Of a stretch of DNA of 64,000 bases, positions 55,643-64,000 are shown piece after piece; position 1 is the stretch's first letter, and each line of letters begins with the position of its first letter. The stretch is from Pueribacillus theae (lineage in GTDB: Bacteria > Bacillota > Bacilli > Bacillales > UBA6769), in contig NZ_QCZG01000002.1 of assembly GCF_003097615.1 (NCBI RefSeq), positions 62,001-126,000 on the forward strand, given 5' to 3'. The translations under genes and the position numbers were made by a program. Under the pieces are notes generated by a model that was given only the letters and a program-made list of their open reading frames with translations, had not been told where the DNA came from and searched no databases.

Positions 55643-56389
55643 CTACCAATCCAATGAATCTAAAAATTCACCAATATCTTCGTACACTTGCTCGCGTTCT
55701 TTATCAAGCGTAATGACATGGCCGGACTGTTCATACCATTTCAATTCCTTACGCTCCGATCCCACATTGTCGTAGATCATTTGAGCGCTCTCAAGATATG
55801 GAGATTCATCCAAGCAGCCTTGCAGGACAAAAATGGGGGCGGTGACTGAATCAAGCCTCTCTCGTAGGCCGTTAATTGTTTGCGCAAGGTTTTCAAGGGA
55901 GGTTGTTGGCATTTCATTAAGCTCTTTCAGTTCATTAGTTATCTGTGCATTGTCTTTTCCTTGAAACTTTTTGAATTCTTTTGCGTAGCTTTCGACTCGT
56001 CTATATAAATCGCTAACCTCTTTCTTGATAATGGGCGCTGACATGGTAACAATACCTTTAACAGGCTTTTCTGCTGCTAATTTTAAAGAAAAAACCCCAC
56101 CCATCGAAAGGCCGGCTGCGGCAATGTCGCTGTATCCTTCCGCTTTAAGAAAATTATAGCCATCGATTACATTCTGCCACCAGTCTTCAGGCCCGGTTTG
56201 AAGAAGCTGTTTTGGATCAACCCCATGGCCCTTATAGACAGGTGCATGGCAAGTATAGCCGTGTTCGTGTAAATATTTTCCCAGCTTTCTTACATGGAAT
56301 GCAGTTCCTGTAAACCCGTGCAGCAAAAGGACCGCCCGGCTTCCTCCTCTGTATGTAAAAGGTTTAGGTGCAACAATTTTCATTGTCAT
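55643..56389 (-). CDS. Est30-like carboxylesterase
   Basis: 248 residues, alpha/beta hydrolase. Nucleophile Ser in GLSMGG (about 93), acid in the segment QGCLDESPYLES, catalytic His in SGHVITLD near the end; oxyanion segment LLHGFTG. Length and motifs match the monoglyceride/carboxyl esterase Est30 of Geobacillus stearothermophilus throughout (e.g. TGPEDWWQNV, KWYEQSGHVITLD). It cleaves short to medium acyl esters; the natural substrate is unknown. Confidence 0.9.
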   Translation of the reverse strand: MTMKIVAPKPFTYRGGSRAVLLLHGFTGTAFHVRKLGKYLHEHGYTCHAPVYKGHGVDPKQLLQTGPEDWWQNVIDGYNFLKAEGYSDIAAAGLSMGGVFSLKLAAEKPVKGIVTMSAPIIKKEVSDLYRRVESYAKEFKKFQGKDNAQITNELKELNEMPTTSLENLAQTINGLRERLDSVTAPIFVLQGCLDESPYLESAQMIYDNVGSERKELKWYEQSGHVITLDKEREQVYEDIGEFLDSLDW

Positions 56390-56457
56390 TTAACCTCGCA
56401 AATCATTGAAATTCAACTATTGTTACAGTAACATAATTTCTTGCCAAAATGTTAAAA

Positions 56458-56491
56458 GCGCGGCTAAATGACTTTGATCATTTAGCCGCGC
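56458..56491 (-). terminator. Terminator of the DDAH-like gene
   Basis: GCGCGGCTAAATGA and TCATTTAGCCGCGC are perfect 14-bp arms around six bases; the left arm includes the stop codon and TTTTAAC follows on the minus strand. Confidence 0.9.
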
Positions 56492-57333
56492 ACCAATGGC
56501 AATGTAACACAACGAAAGGAACCGCCAGATTTGATAATTTCGGAAATGTCCACTTCAATGACATTGAAGCCGCGCTCTTTTAGCTTTTTGTTGATGTTTT
56601 TATTCATCGGCAAGCTGAAAAGGGTCCGGTTTCCAATTGATAACAGATTCGTCCCCAATGTAAACTGCTCTTCTTCTGTTACTTCAATTAAGTCATAATG
56701 GGCGGCCAGAGCGTCAACCATCTTTTTGTCTAAGGCTTTCGGGAAGATGACCGCTTCATCTGGTGACACAATATTAAAGACACAATCAAGATGCAAGTAA
56801 TCGTCTAAAAACGGGACGGCCGTTACTTCAAGATGAGGGAGTTGTTTTTGGAGTTCATCAATCGCCTCTTTCGATGTTCGAGTGCTGACTCCGATCCAGA
56901 GTTTGTTCCGATCAATGATGACATCCCCGCCTTCGATGCTTCCCTTTTGCAACGACTGAAAAGGAATATGATGCTTAGCAAGCTGCTCTTCCAAAATTTT
57001 TTCCTCGCCTTGCCTGATTTCCCTCCGCATATTGCCTAAAAATACAGTGTTTCCAAGCGTAAATCCGATGTCACGGGTGAATACCTGCTCAGGAAATTTC
57101 TTATCGGCTGGAAGAAGTACAACCTCTATACCATAGCTTTCCAACGCATCTGTAAAATGTTTATGCTGTTCCGCCGCAAGCGATTTGTCAATGTCCTCTT
57201 TGGCAAAGTGCTCCTGCGTATGATTGATGACTTCTCTAATTTCCATATGATGGGCCGGACATAAAATCACTTTTTTCAGTGTGCTGTATTCATCCATACA
57301 ATATGCTTGATTCAGGCCATTCTCTCGACTCAT
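56482..57333 (-). CDS. Dimethylarginine dimethylaminohydrolase-like protein (YkgA type)
   Basis: 283 residues from the ATG at 57333 (after GGAGGTTGAC). Guanidine-modifying fold: FTRDIGF with Arg/Asp, EGGDV, catalytic His in YLHLDC and catalytic Cys in GGSFRCVTLPL. Enzymes of this group hydrolyse methylated arginine or arginine, or transfer the amidino group; B. subtilis YkgA belongs here. The exact substrate is not clear. Confidence 0.85.
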   Translation of the reverse strand: MSRENGLNQAYCMDEYSTLKKVILCPAHHMEIREVINHTQEHFAKEDIDKSLAAEQHKHFTDALESYGIEVVLLPADKKFPEQVFTRDIGFTLGNTVFLGNMRREIRQGEEKILEEQLAKHHIPFQSLQKGSIEGGDVIIDRNKLWIGVSTRTSKEAIDELQKQLPHLEVTAVPFLDDYLHLDCVFNIVSPDEAVIFPKALDKKMVDALAAHYDLIEVTEEEQFTLGTNLLSIGNRTLFSLPMNKNINKKLKERGFNVIEVDISEIIKSGGSFRCVTLPLVRG

Positions 57334-57431
57334 GTCAACCTCCAGCTTTACAAATGATTCCAACGTCCGTAATTCTTCTATCGTTTTTTAATTTTCCCTG
57401 TTTTTTGCATTTTTAACCCTTTTTGTCTACG

Positions 57432-57767
57432 TCATTTATGAATCACAACCCTCGTACCTATTGGAACTTGAGATGATAATTCCAGCACATCATGGTTGTA
57501 CATTCGAATGCAGCCGTGTGAGACATCTTTTCCAATCGAAGACGGGTTGTTTGTTCCGTGTATACCGTAATGGGGCTTTGACAAACCCATCCAAAGCGCC
57601 CCAAAAGGGCCTCCCGGATTGCGCTGTTTATTGATAATTCTGTACGTCCCTGTAGGTGTTGGCGTTAATATTTTTCCGACTGCGATCGGATACTTTTTTA
57701 ATAGTTTATTGCCGTCAAAAAGTTTTAATTGGTGCCGAGAAGTAGAGACGTCAATCCATTTTGCCAT
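57432..57767 (-). CDS. Minimal L,D-transpeptidase (YkuD domain only)
   Basis: 111 residues, catalytic domain alone: [14 protein letters not shown] then SHGCIRM with the active-site Cys. There is no signal peptide or LysM domain, unlike B. subtilis YkuD, so export is unclear; related short proteins occur in spore formers. Start ATG after GGAGGTGATCC. Confidence 0.85.
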   Translation of the reverse strand: MAKWIDVSTSRHQLKLFDGNKLLKKYPIAVGKILTPTPTGTYRIINKQRNPGGPFGALWMGLSKPHYGIHGTNNPSSIGKDVSHGCIRMYNHDVLELSSQVPIGTRVVIHK

Positions 57768-57863
57768 TGGATCACCTCCATTATTTATCTTATGGGGGTA
57801 CCAAGGCGTTTGTTATATTGCTTTCTTCTTCAGGGAACAAAAATCATTATTTAAGGCTCCCTA

Positions 57864-59180
57864 TCATGAAAGCAGTTTATCGTTAACAGTGGAAGACTTT
57901 GTGGCTTCAATAGACTTGATATGAAAATTTTCCACTTCCAGTACTTTAAATTTATACTGTCCGACAGTTAATTCGTCCCCTTCTTTTACCTCTTGTAATT
58001 CATTTAGCACCCATCCGCCCAACGTATCAACATCATTATTGTTGATTTGAAGGCCAAATAAATGATTCACTTCTTCGATTAAGACTTTCCCATCAAGCAC
58101 TGTCCGGTTTTCATCAATGCGATGGATTTCAGGAATTTCATCTTCATCGAATTCATCACGAATGTCTCCCACAATTTCTTCAAGTATATCTTCTATCGTT
58201 ACTAATCCTTCTGTTCCACCATATTCATCCATTAATATAGCCATGTGGACGCGTTCTTTTTGCATTCTTATTAACAAATCATGGATCGCAATCGACTCGA
58301 AGACTTGAATAATCGGCCGGGTGTATTTTTCTATCGTGTTTTCCAAATCATTTCCCTTGGCGAAATGCAGCAACACATCTTTAATATTCACCATGCCAAT
58401 AATATTGTCTTTATCGCCATCAATAACGGGGTAGCGCGTATAGACTTCGTTCGTTGCAGCATCAATAAACTCTTGTACCGTCTGATTCTTATCAAATGCA
58501 ACAATCTCCGTACGTGGAATCATAATTTCCCTGGCAGTGCGATTATCAAACTCAAATATATTATTCACATATTTGAATTCCGTTTGATTGATTTGCCCGT
58601 GTTGAAAACTTTCATTAAGGATAAGGCGAAGCTCTTCTTCAGAATGGGCGTTTTCATGTTCTGATACTCGCTTCATACCGAAAAGACTCGTTATAAAACG
58701 GGCTGAGCCATTTAATACCTTGATAAATGGGTACATGATTCTATAAAAGAAAATGAGCGGGTTTGCAAATAGAAGCGTCAGCGATTCCGCTTTTTGAATC
58801 GCAAATGTTTTAGGAGCAAGCTCCCCAACGACGACATGCAAAAATGTGACGATGGAAAACGCTAAAACAAACGATAAAAGACTCGACACCGACTCAGATA
58901 AACGAAAGTAATCAAATAAAGGCTGCAGCAAGCCTTTAACCGTAGATTCCCCAAGCCAGCCTAATCCTAGGGCGGTAATGGTAATGCCTAATTGGCACGC
59001 TGAAAGGTATTCATCTAAATTGGATAAAACTTTTCTGGCAGCGATCGCATGTTTATTGCCTTCTAAAACGAGTTGGTCAATTCTTGTACTTCGAACTTTT
59101 ACAATTGCAAATTCAGATGCCACAAAAAATCCGGTTAATGCAATCAAAATAGCCACCATCACCAAATTAACTATCTCCAA
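57864..59180 (-). CDS. DUF21/CBS-domain transporter-like protein (MpfA/CorC family)
   Basis: 438 residues: DUF21 membrane domain with four helices (about 5-190), a CBS pair (about 205-330, starting REIMIPRTEIVAFD) and the C-terminal CorC/HlyC domain (about 350-430). Bacterial members such as MpfA export Mg2+ and are related to human CNNM proteins. The gene has been named hemolysin by older annotation. Only this copy lies in the window. Confidence 0.9.
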   Translation of the reverse strand: MEIVNLVMVAILIALTGFFVASEFAIVKVRSTRIDQLVLEGNKHAIAARKVLSNLDEYLSACQLGITITALGLGWLGESTVKGLLQPLFDYFRLSESVSSLLSFVLAFSIVTFLHVVVGELAPKTFAIQKAESLTLLFANPLIFFYRIMYPFIKVLNGSARFITSLFGMKRVSEHENAHSEEELRLILNESFQHGQINQTEFKYVNNIFEFDNRTAREIMIPRTEIVAFDKNQTVQEFIDAATNEVYTRYPVIDGDKDNIIGMVNIKDVLLHFAKGNDLENTIEKYTRPIIQVFESIAIHDLLIRMQKERVHMAILMDEYGGTEGLVTIEDILEEIVGDIRDEFDEDEIPEIHRIDENRTVLDGKVLIEEVNHLFGLQINNNDVDTLGGWVLNELQEVKEGDELTVGQYKFKVLEVENFHIKSIEATKSSTVNDKLLS

Positions 59181-59277
59181 ATGGTCTCCTCATTGTATTG
59201 CTACAATAAAGGAATACACCTCCTGTATAAGGTTTCTTGTCTTTTATCACTATGACGCCGCAGCGTCCGTTAGATCC

Positions 59278-59691
59278 TTATCCCTTTAATAACAGCAAGG
59301 CATGAAGCAGCGATGTGCTTTGTGGGGACAAACTTTTCATTATCTTTTCACGTTGATTTCTAGTTAAGCTTTCTAGCATAGGTTTTATTTCTTTAATTTC
59401 AAATTCAAGAAACTCCATTACCTCTTTAATTTGTTCTGTATGCCTAGTAACTTCGTTGCAATCGAGTGTGCCGTTAGATTGGAGGAGCTCAATAGTATTC
59501 TTTATTTCATCCAACGGCATATTCAGTTTTTGATAATGTTCCACCAGTTTTAAAATCCGGATGGAATCTTCTTCGTAAAAACGGTAATTCGAATGGGAAC
59601 GTATGGGCTTCAATAAGCCAATCCGGGTGTAATAATCGATAGTCCGCTTAGAAACATTTGCCTTATCGGCTAGCTCCCCAATTCTATAAAA
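59278..59691 (-). CDS. MerR-family regulator lacking a standard start codon
   Basis: The frame FYRIGELADKANVSKRTIDYYTRIGLL, then KPIRSHSNYRFYEEDSIRIL, is a MerR winged-helix domain, followed by a coiled dimerisation helix and a short tail (about 137 residues). Between the upstream in-frame stop and this domain no ATG, GTG or TTG occurs; the first canonical start (TTG at 59613) would cut off the DNA-binding helices. Either an ATT (59682) starts the protein, or one T too many in AAGTTTTAT breaks a frame that otherwise begins ATG at 59704 and reads MRWEVYRIGELA. Small-molecule sensing is unknown. Confidence 0.7.
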   Translation of the reverse strand, partial: FYRIGELADKANVSKRTIDYYTRIGLLKPIRSHSNYRFYEEDSIRILKLVEHYQKLNMPLDEIKNTIELLQSNGTLDCNEVTRHTEQIKEVMEFLEFEIKEIKPMLESLTRNQREKIMKSLSPQSTSLLHALLLLKG

Positions 59692-59732
59692 CTTCCCAAC
59701 GCATACACCCCATTCCGTTAAAATTTAATTTA

Positions 59733-59761
59733 AATTTACAATAAGAGAAGTGTACAGTCAA
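59733..59761 (-). promoter_or_regulatory. Promoter of the MerR-type gene
   Basis: Minus-strand TTGACT (59761-59756) and TAAATT (59738-59733) are 17 bases apart, about 30 bases before the coding region. The shorter 17-base spacer is not the 19-20 typical of MerR-activated promoters. Confidence 0.5.
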
Positions 59762-59890
59762 CGTTACACTAAAAGTGCAACGATTCACTCCGAGTACACA
59801 TACAGCAGCCGATATGGCATCGCTAAGATGACGATTGCTTCCATTATAAGTTATCATTAACAAAGAGATAGAAAAGCTAGGAGGACATTC

Positions 59891-60697
59891 ATGACTACGA
59901 AGGAATTAAAAGAAGAAGCAGCCAAATTTAGAAAATGGCCTGAGAAATATACGATCAGTCCTTTCGCTTACATTTTAAACGAAAGGGCGTATCACCTCGT
60001 TGATTACCACGGAAGAAACCCGGAGAATCTAAAAGGGATTGCTGTTATCTCACTTGACGGGGGACCGAAAAGCGATTATAAGAAGGCGTTATATCCGTTA
60101 ACGCAATTTGCATCTGCGGTATCAAATATTTTTACAGTCATGGGCCCAAGGAGAAAGCTTACGCCAAAGTTTTATGAAGATATTATTGAAGCGGTTGAAA
60201 CGTCATCTGTTCCCAAAGATGAAACGTTACTCAAAGGGATTCAATTATTTGAGAAGCTGATTGACATGCAAACCGAATTTAACCGGCTGTATGACGAATT
60301 TGAAGCATTTTATACAGAGAGCATTACGGTAAAAAATGTATTTAATAAAAAAGATGTCGACTATACACTGTCTGTTCTGGCCAAGCTTGATTTGATGCAA
60401 TTCAAGCAGGGGCATTATTTAGATGAAAACATTAAAGTGATGCACGATTTCCTCGAAAAGCTAAGCGACCGGAAAATACGAAAGCATCTGTCGCGGGAAA
60501 GCAAAAATTTTATACGCGGGATGAATATGAATCAATATTTGCTTGATTCGCGTTTGACACAATACGAATTTGAGTACTCCATTATAATTCTGCCGGAAAA
60601 AGAACAAATTGAACGGAAGAAAGCAGAATTTAATAAAGAGGTGCGCCAATTAATCAAAGAGAGGGAAAATCAGTTAAGAGGGCATGCCGCAATGTAA
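59891..60697 (+). CDS. Protein of unknown function
   Basis: 268 residues, soluble, charged and mostly helical in the second half; no family recognised. Segments: WPEKYTISPFAYILNE near the start and a Lys/Glu-rich C-terminal helix (about 235-262, ERKKAEFNKEVRQLIKEREN). Start ATG after AGGAGGACATTC. It is divergent from the MerR-type regulator with about 190 bases between, so it could be its target, but nothing else shows this. Confidence 0.65.
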   Translation: MTTKELKEEAAKFRKWPEKYTISPFAYILNERAYHLVDYHGRNPENLKGIAVISLDGGPKSDYKKALYPLTQFASAVSNIFTVMGPRRKLTPKFYEDIIEAVETSSVPKDETLLKGIQLFEKLIDMQTEFNRLYDEFEAFYTESITVKNVFNKKDVDYTLSVLAKLDLMQFKQGHYLDENIKVMHDFLEKLSDRKIRKHLSRESKNFIRGMNMNQYLLDSRLTQYEFEYSIIILPEKEQIERKKAEFNKEVRQLIKERENQLRGHAAM

Positions 60698-60724
60698 GCG
60701 AGGGATACGTCCCCCGCTTTTTTT
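60696..60724 (+). terminator. Terminator after the unknown gene
   Basis: AAGCGAGGG and CCCCCGCTT pair with one mismatch around ATACGT, followed by TTTTTTT. Confidence 0.75.
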
Positions 60725-60733
60725 GCTTCTTAC

Positions 60734-61621
60734 TTAAGCTTTGTTCCGCGCAACAACTGCTCCAGCTTGTTTTTCCAACGGCTTAATGACGGCTGACATG
60801 TCTTCATCGGCCAGCCCTTCATGAATGGCGGTGTTGAATGCATCCTGCGCCATGTTGCCTGTAAACACTTTGAGTCCCGCTTGGTTCATTAATTGATTGG
60901 CGAGCTTCACGTCTTTATGGACATATTTCACGGCACCGCCAGGTTCAAACTGCCTGTCGAGCACATAATGTTCCATATGTCGCCGCAGCATCCGGCTGTC
61001 GCCGTAGCTTGTTTTTAAAATATTGTACAACTGATCGGATTTAAGTCCGAGAGCAGTTCCGACAACCATTGCTTCTGAAGCGGCAAGCGAATGGACCGCG
61101 ACCAAATATTGGTTCATTAGCTTCGCGACGCTTCCCATTCCACTCTGTCCGAGATGTTGGATATTTCCACCCAAAGCGTTTAAGACTGGAAAAACTTTTT
61201 CATAGGATGGCTCGTCACCGCCGACCATGATCGTGAGCGTCCCTTCTTCCGCTCCTTCCGGGCCTCCGCTGATTGGGGCATCTAGAAAGATCATTCCTTT
61301 TTTCTTTGCCTTTTCTCCCATCGTTTGGCTTGTGTCCATACCGACTGTTGTAAAATCAAGGCAAATCGTTTCAGGCTTCGCATGCTGAATCACTTCTTCA
61401 TATACTTCATTGACATCACTCGGCATGGAAAGGCATGTACAAATGACATTCGCTTTTTCAGAGAGTTCAGAAATGCTTTCAGCCGCTTCTGCGCCAAGTT
61501 TCACAAATTCCTTCATTTTTTCTTTCGTCCGGTTATAAACGATGACGGAGAATCCAGCTGCAAGCAGTCTTTTTGTCATTCTTGAACCCATGACGCCAAG
61601 CCCTATAAAACCTATCTTCAT
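60734..61621 (-). CDS. 3-hydroxyisobutyrate dehydrogenase / tartronate semialdehyde reductase family protein
   Basis: 295 residues. NAD(P)-binding GFIGLGVMGSRM at the start, substrate motif DAPISGGPEGAEEGTLTIMVGG, and the catalytic Lys in GSVAKLMNQYL. Members reduce tartronate semialdehyde or oxidise 3-hydroxyisobutyrate and similar beta-hydroxyacids. The preceding gene resembles hydroxypyruvate isomerase, whose product is tartronate semialdehyde, so a role as its reductase is likely here. An ATG at 61621 is used; a GTG one codon before is possible. Confidence 0.88.
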   Translation of the reverse strand: MKIGFIGLGVMGSRMTKRLLAAGFSVIVYNRTKEKMKEFVKLGAEAAESISELSEKANVICTCLSMPSDVNEVYEEVIQHAKPETICLDFTTVGMDTSQTMGEKAKKKGMIFLDAPISGGPEGAEEGTLTIMVGGDEPSYEKVFPVLNALGGNIQHLGQSGMGSVAKLMNQYLVAVHSLAASEAMVVGTALGLKSDQLYNILKTSYGDSRMLRRHMEHYVLDRQFEPGGAVKYVHKDVKLANQLMNQAGLKVFTGNMAQDAFNTAIHEGLADEDMSAVIKPLEKQAGAVVARNKA

Positions 61622-61625
61622 CACA

Positions 61626-62414
61626 TCACATCCTATCCTTCTTCAATTTTTCCAACCAAGCAAGGCTTTTTTCACTGTTTCCCGAAGGATTGTACTCCAA
61701 GCCGACGAAGCCTTCGTAGCCTTCTTTCTCCAAAAATGTAAATACATTTTCATAATGGATTTCCCCAGTTCCGGGTTCATGGCGGCCAGGGTTGTCGGCA
61801 ATTTGAATATGGGCGATGCTGCCTTTATGTTGCTTAAAGGAATTCAATAGCTCTCCCTGCATGCGTTGAATATGATAAAAATCAAATTGAAGCTTAAGAT
61901 TTGGCATCTTTAGTTCATGAATCATTTCAACAGCCTGTCCTAAATTTGAAAGTAAATAGCCTGGCATGTCGAACGTATTGATCGGTTCAATGACCAATGT
62001 TAAGCCATGTTTATGCAGCTGTTCTGCTGCAAAACGCAAATTATCTTTGTAAGCGGATAAAGCCACTTCCTTCTTTGTGCCTTCCGGTAAAATGCCTGCC
62101 ATGCAATGAAGCTTGTTGCACTTTAGCTCCCGCGCATATCGAATCGCCTGTTCAACAGATTCCTCAAATTCTTCTCGGCGGCTAGGAAGAATCGCGATCC
62201 CTCTGTCTCCCTGTTCCCAATTTCCCGGAGGCAAATTAAACAGAACCGTTTTCAGCTCATATTCGTGCAATTTTTGTTTTATTTGCTCAGGCGAAAAAGC
62301 ATAAGGAAATTGAAATTCAACATGTGTGAATCCCGAATCCTTCGCTTTTTTGAACCGTTCCAAGAAAGGAACTTCAGTAAATAATGTTGTTAAATTTGCC
62401 GCAAATTGGTACAT
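61626..62414 (-). CDS. Hydroxypyruvate isomerase (Hyi/OtnI family)
   Basis: 262 residues from the ATG at 62414, after AAGGAGAGGGATAGAC; a frame start at 62459 is not supported. TIM-barrel: FAANLTTLFTEVPFLERF at the start, metal-site Glu in VIEPINTFDMPGYL, His/Asp in FDFYHIQRMQG, and Glu in GLEYNPSG. Converts hydroxypyruvate to tartronate semialdehyde; related OtnI enzymes act on 2-oxo-tetronate. It lies four bases from the reductase gene. Confidence 0.87.
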   Translation of the reverse strand: MYQFAANLTTLFTEVPFLERFKKAKDSGFTHVEFQFPYAFSPEQIKQKLHEYELKTVLFNLPPGNWEQGDRGIAILPSRREEFEESVEQAIRYARELKCNKLHCMAGILPEGTKKEVALSAYKDNLRFAAEQLHKHGLTLVIEPINTFDMPGYLLSNLGQAVEMIHELKMPNLKLQFDFYHIQRMQGELLNSFKQHKGSIAHIQIADNPGRHEPGTGEIHYENVFTFLEKEGYEGFVGLEYNPSGNSEKSLAWLEKLKKDRM

Positions 62415-62602
62415 GTCTATCCCTCTCCTTGTAATTCGAATCATTCGTTGCCGCAACATTTGTTATATTATGTATAAGCGGGCTGGCTGTCCTAACGTTG
62501 GCAAGTAATGTTATCATTATACTATTGGATCGAAAAACAAGGCAAAAAGTTCTCGTTCCTGATGAAAGAAGAGAATTAGCAAGCAAAGAGTGGTCATTAG
62601 CT

Positions 62603-62637
62603 AAAAATCCAGCCAAATAAAATGGCTGGATTTTTTC
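62603..62637 (-). terminator. Terminator of the MFS transporter gene
   Basis: AAAATCCAGCCA and TGGCTGGATTTT form a 12-bp stem with T/A runs, just after the MFS stop. Confidence 0.85.
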
Positions 62638-62644
62638 GCTGATT

Positions 62645-63919
62645 TTAATGTGAAGGGACTTCTGTCGAAATGTTTGTCTTCGTTTGCTTTTTTCTCTTTA
62701 GCGCAGTTGGCAGCCTCAATGACACGAAGCCGGCCATGAAGAGAACAACTGCAGCGCTGCCAAATGAAATCCAGTGGGTATGGAATGTTTCGAAAGCCCA
62801 GCCACCTAATAACGAACTAAACGTAGCCGCAACTTGGTGTGAGAAATAAGCCCACCCAAACATAATGCCTACGAGGCGTACGCCGTATATGTCAGACATA
62901 ATCGCAGAAGAAAGGGCCATATTCCCTGCCCATACTACTCCGGATATCATGGCAACAATGTAAAGCTGGAACACCACAGTTACCATCACTAAGAAAATAA
63001 ATGCAAGGCCCCTCACAAAATAAATAAGCGCGAGCAAATTTTTCCGCGGCACACGATCAGCAAAATATCCCATAATAAGTGTACCGGGAATGGCCGCCAA
63101 CCCGATTGCGCCAATAGCCAGCGATGCCGTCACTTCGGTAAACCCGTGATCAACGAGCATCGGAATTCCATGCGTTCCAAGCAGGTTCATTCCATAACCG
63201 CATGCAAATAGCCCGATTGCAATTTGCCAGAAAGGCAACGTTTTAAACGCTTCCCTTAATGTTAAATCCGGATGAGGGTCCTGCGGTTTCACTTTTGGCT
63301 TCGCTCCGGTTGCGTCAGGTCCTACATCCGCCCCTTCAGGCACATCTTCCCGAATAATGAACAGGGCTGTAGGTACAACGATTAGAAGAAAAACAATTGC
63401 AAAAATAAGAATCGCTTGATGCCATCCGAAAGAACGGATTAAAAATGTAACAACCGGATTCATTCCGGCAATTCCAGCCATTGACCCCGTCGATAGATAA
63501 AACAGCGCCTGGCCTTTCCGTTTAATAAACCAACGCGAAATGATTGGAGTAAAGGCAATTTGGCTCGTAAACGCAAGCCCAAGTGATAAAAATATACCGA
63601 AAGACATCAACAGCTCAAATGGCGAAGAGGAGAACTTTGCCCAAAGGCTTGACAAAAAAACAATAATGGCTCCGGAGATTAAAACGAATTTTGTCCCCCA
63701 TCTCTTTTCCAAATAGCCTGCAAGAGGCATTCCTATTCCGTATAGAAACATGCCTGTCGCGATAATAGCAGATAAACCTGTGCGGCTTATTGCGAAATCT
63801 TCCAGCATTGGCAGGAAAAACGGCCCGATGCTCATTCTCATGCCAACCGTTAAAAAAGTAATGAATGTTGCAGCATAAACAATTATCCATCCGTAATAAA
63901 ATTCTCTCTTTTTCCCCAT
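62645..63919 (-). CDS. MFS transporter (monocarboxylate/oxalate-formate antiporter-like)
   Basis: 424 residues from the ATG at 63919, after AAGAAGGGGAGAA; the frame start at 63946 precedes the site. Twelve membrane helices with a central polar loop (about 190-220, EDVPEGADVGPDATG). The start FYYGWIIVYAATF and the second-half GYGMNLLGTHGIPMLVD fit the OFA/monocarboxylate branch. It could import the hydroxyacid handled by the two genes downstream, but it has its own terminator and the substrate is unknown. Confidence 0.85.
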   Translation of the reverse strand: MGKKREFYYGWIIVYAATFITFLTVGMRMSIGPFFLPMLEDFAISRTGLSAIIATGMFLYGIGMPLAGYLEKRWGTKFVLISGAIIVFLSSLWAKFSSSPFELLMSFGIFLSLGLAFTSQIAFTPIISRWFIKRKGQALFYLSTGSMAGIAGMNPVVTFLIRSFGWHQAILIFAIVFLLIVVPTALFIIREDVPEGADVGPDATGAKPKVKPQDPHPDLTLREAFKTLPFWQIAIGLFACGYGMNLLGTHGIPMLVDHGFTEVTASLAIGAIGLAAIPGTLIMGYFADRVPRKNLLALIYFVRGLAFIFLVMVTVVFQLYIVAMISGVVWAGNMALSSAIMSDIYGVRLVGIMFGWAYFSHQVAATFSSLLGGWAFETFHTHWISFGSAAVVLFMAGFVSLRLPTALKRKKQTKTNISTEVPSH

Positions 63920-64000
63920 TTCTCCCCTTCTTTCTAGTTGTATCACGCAAGTATGCTAAGTAACATTCTACATCTTCTCTATATTTACTGCAATAACTTT

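Overview
The window looks like chromosome of a spore-forming member of the Bacillaceae (Firmicutes). It carries spo0A, spoIVB and a complete spoIIIAA-AH operon, bacillithiol-linked BrxB, Bacillus-type ribosome binding sites (AGGAGG), several TTG/GTG starts, and the yqi/yqh gene order familiar from Bacillus subtilis. Most genes lie on the minus strand. No species is claimed; an OLE RNA locus and an Est30-like esterase fit an extremophilic or thermotolerant Bacillus relative.

Layout. 1-7 kb: start of an acyl-CoA carboxylase beta subunit and methylmalonyl-CoA epimerase, a 29-residue Prli42 gene, an L,D-transpeptidase, tatAC beside a two-gene GMC dehydrogenase whose small subunit has a Tat signal, and the bacilliredoxin brxB. 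6-10.5 kb: biotin operon bioA-F-D-B behind a BirA-type operator. 10.5-16.8 kb: branched-chain 2-oxoacid dehydrogenase genes with leucine dehydrogenase (bcd-lpdV-bkdAA-bkdAB-bkdB), without ptb, buk or bkdR in between. 17-23 kb: yqzF, spo0A, spoIVB, recN, ahrC, yqxC. 23-30.4 kb: dxs, OapA, OLE RNA, ispA, xseB, xseA, folD, nusB and yqhY. 30.4-42.5 kb: accC/accB, spoIIIA operon, yqhV, efp, pepQ-like, aroQ, yqhR, yqhQ, yqhP.

42.5-64 kb is more accessory: a zinc/cadmium efflux locus (ArsR regulator, P-type ATPase, SCO1-like protein), an FbpB-type small protein, a YusW-like lipoprotein, a PAQR membrane protein, an aminotransferase, tRNA-Val, then a patchy stretch (50.2-53.5 kb) with an AbrB-like/Doc toxin-antitoxin pair, a broken lipoprotein gene, a stand-alone GIY-YIG protein and a coiled-coil gene made of 11-residue repeats. 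After that come DUF3231, an SDR, an esterase, a DDAH-like hydrolase, a minimal L,D-transpeptidase, a DUF21/CBS (MpfA/CorC-like) protein, a MerR-type regulator with no normal start codon, and a hydroxypyruvate isomerase / hydroxyacid dehydrogenase / MFS cluster.

The most notable item is the approximately 585-nt non-coding stretch between ispA and oapA, which I identify as OLE RNA with its own promoter and the gene for its membrane partner OapA. Other unexplained structure: two families of dispersed intergenic repeats, a 48-bp perfect palindrome between yqhY and nusB, and probable non-canonical ATT starts. Nothing here was checked by computation; motif and family calls come from reading the sequence.
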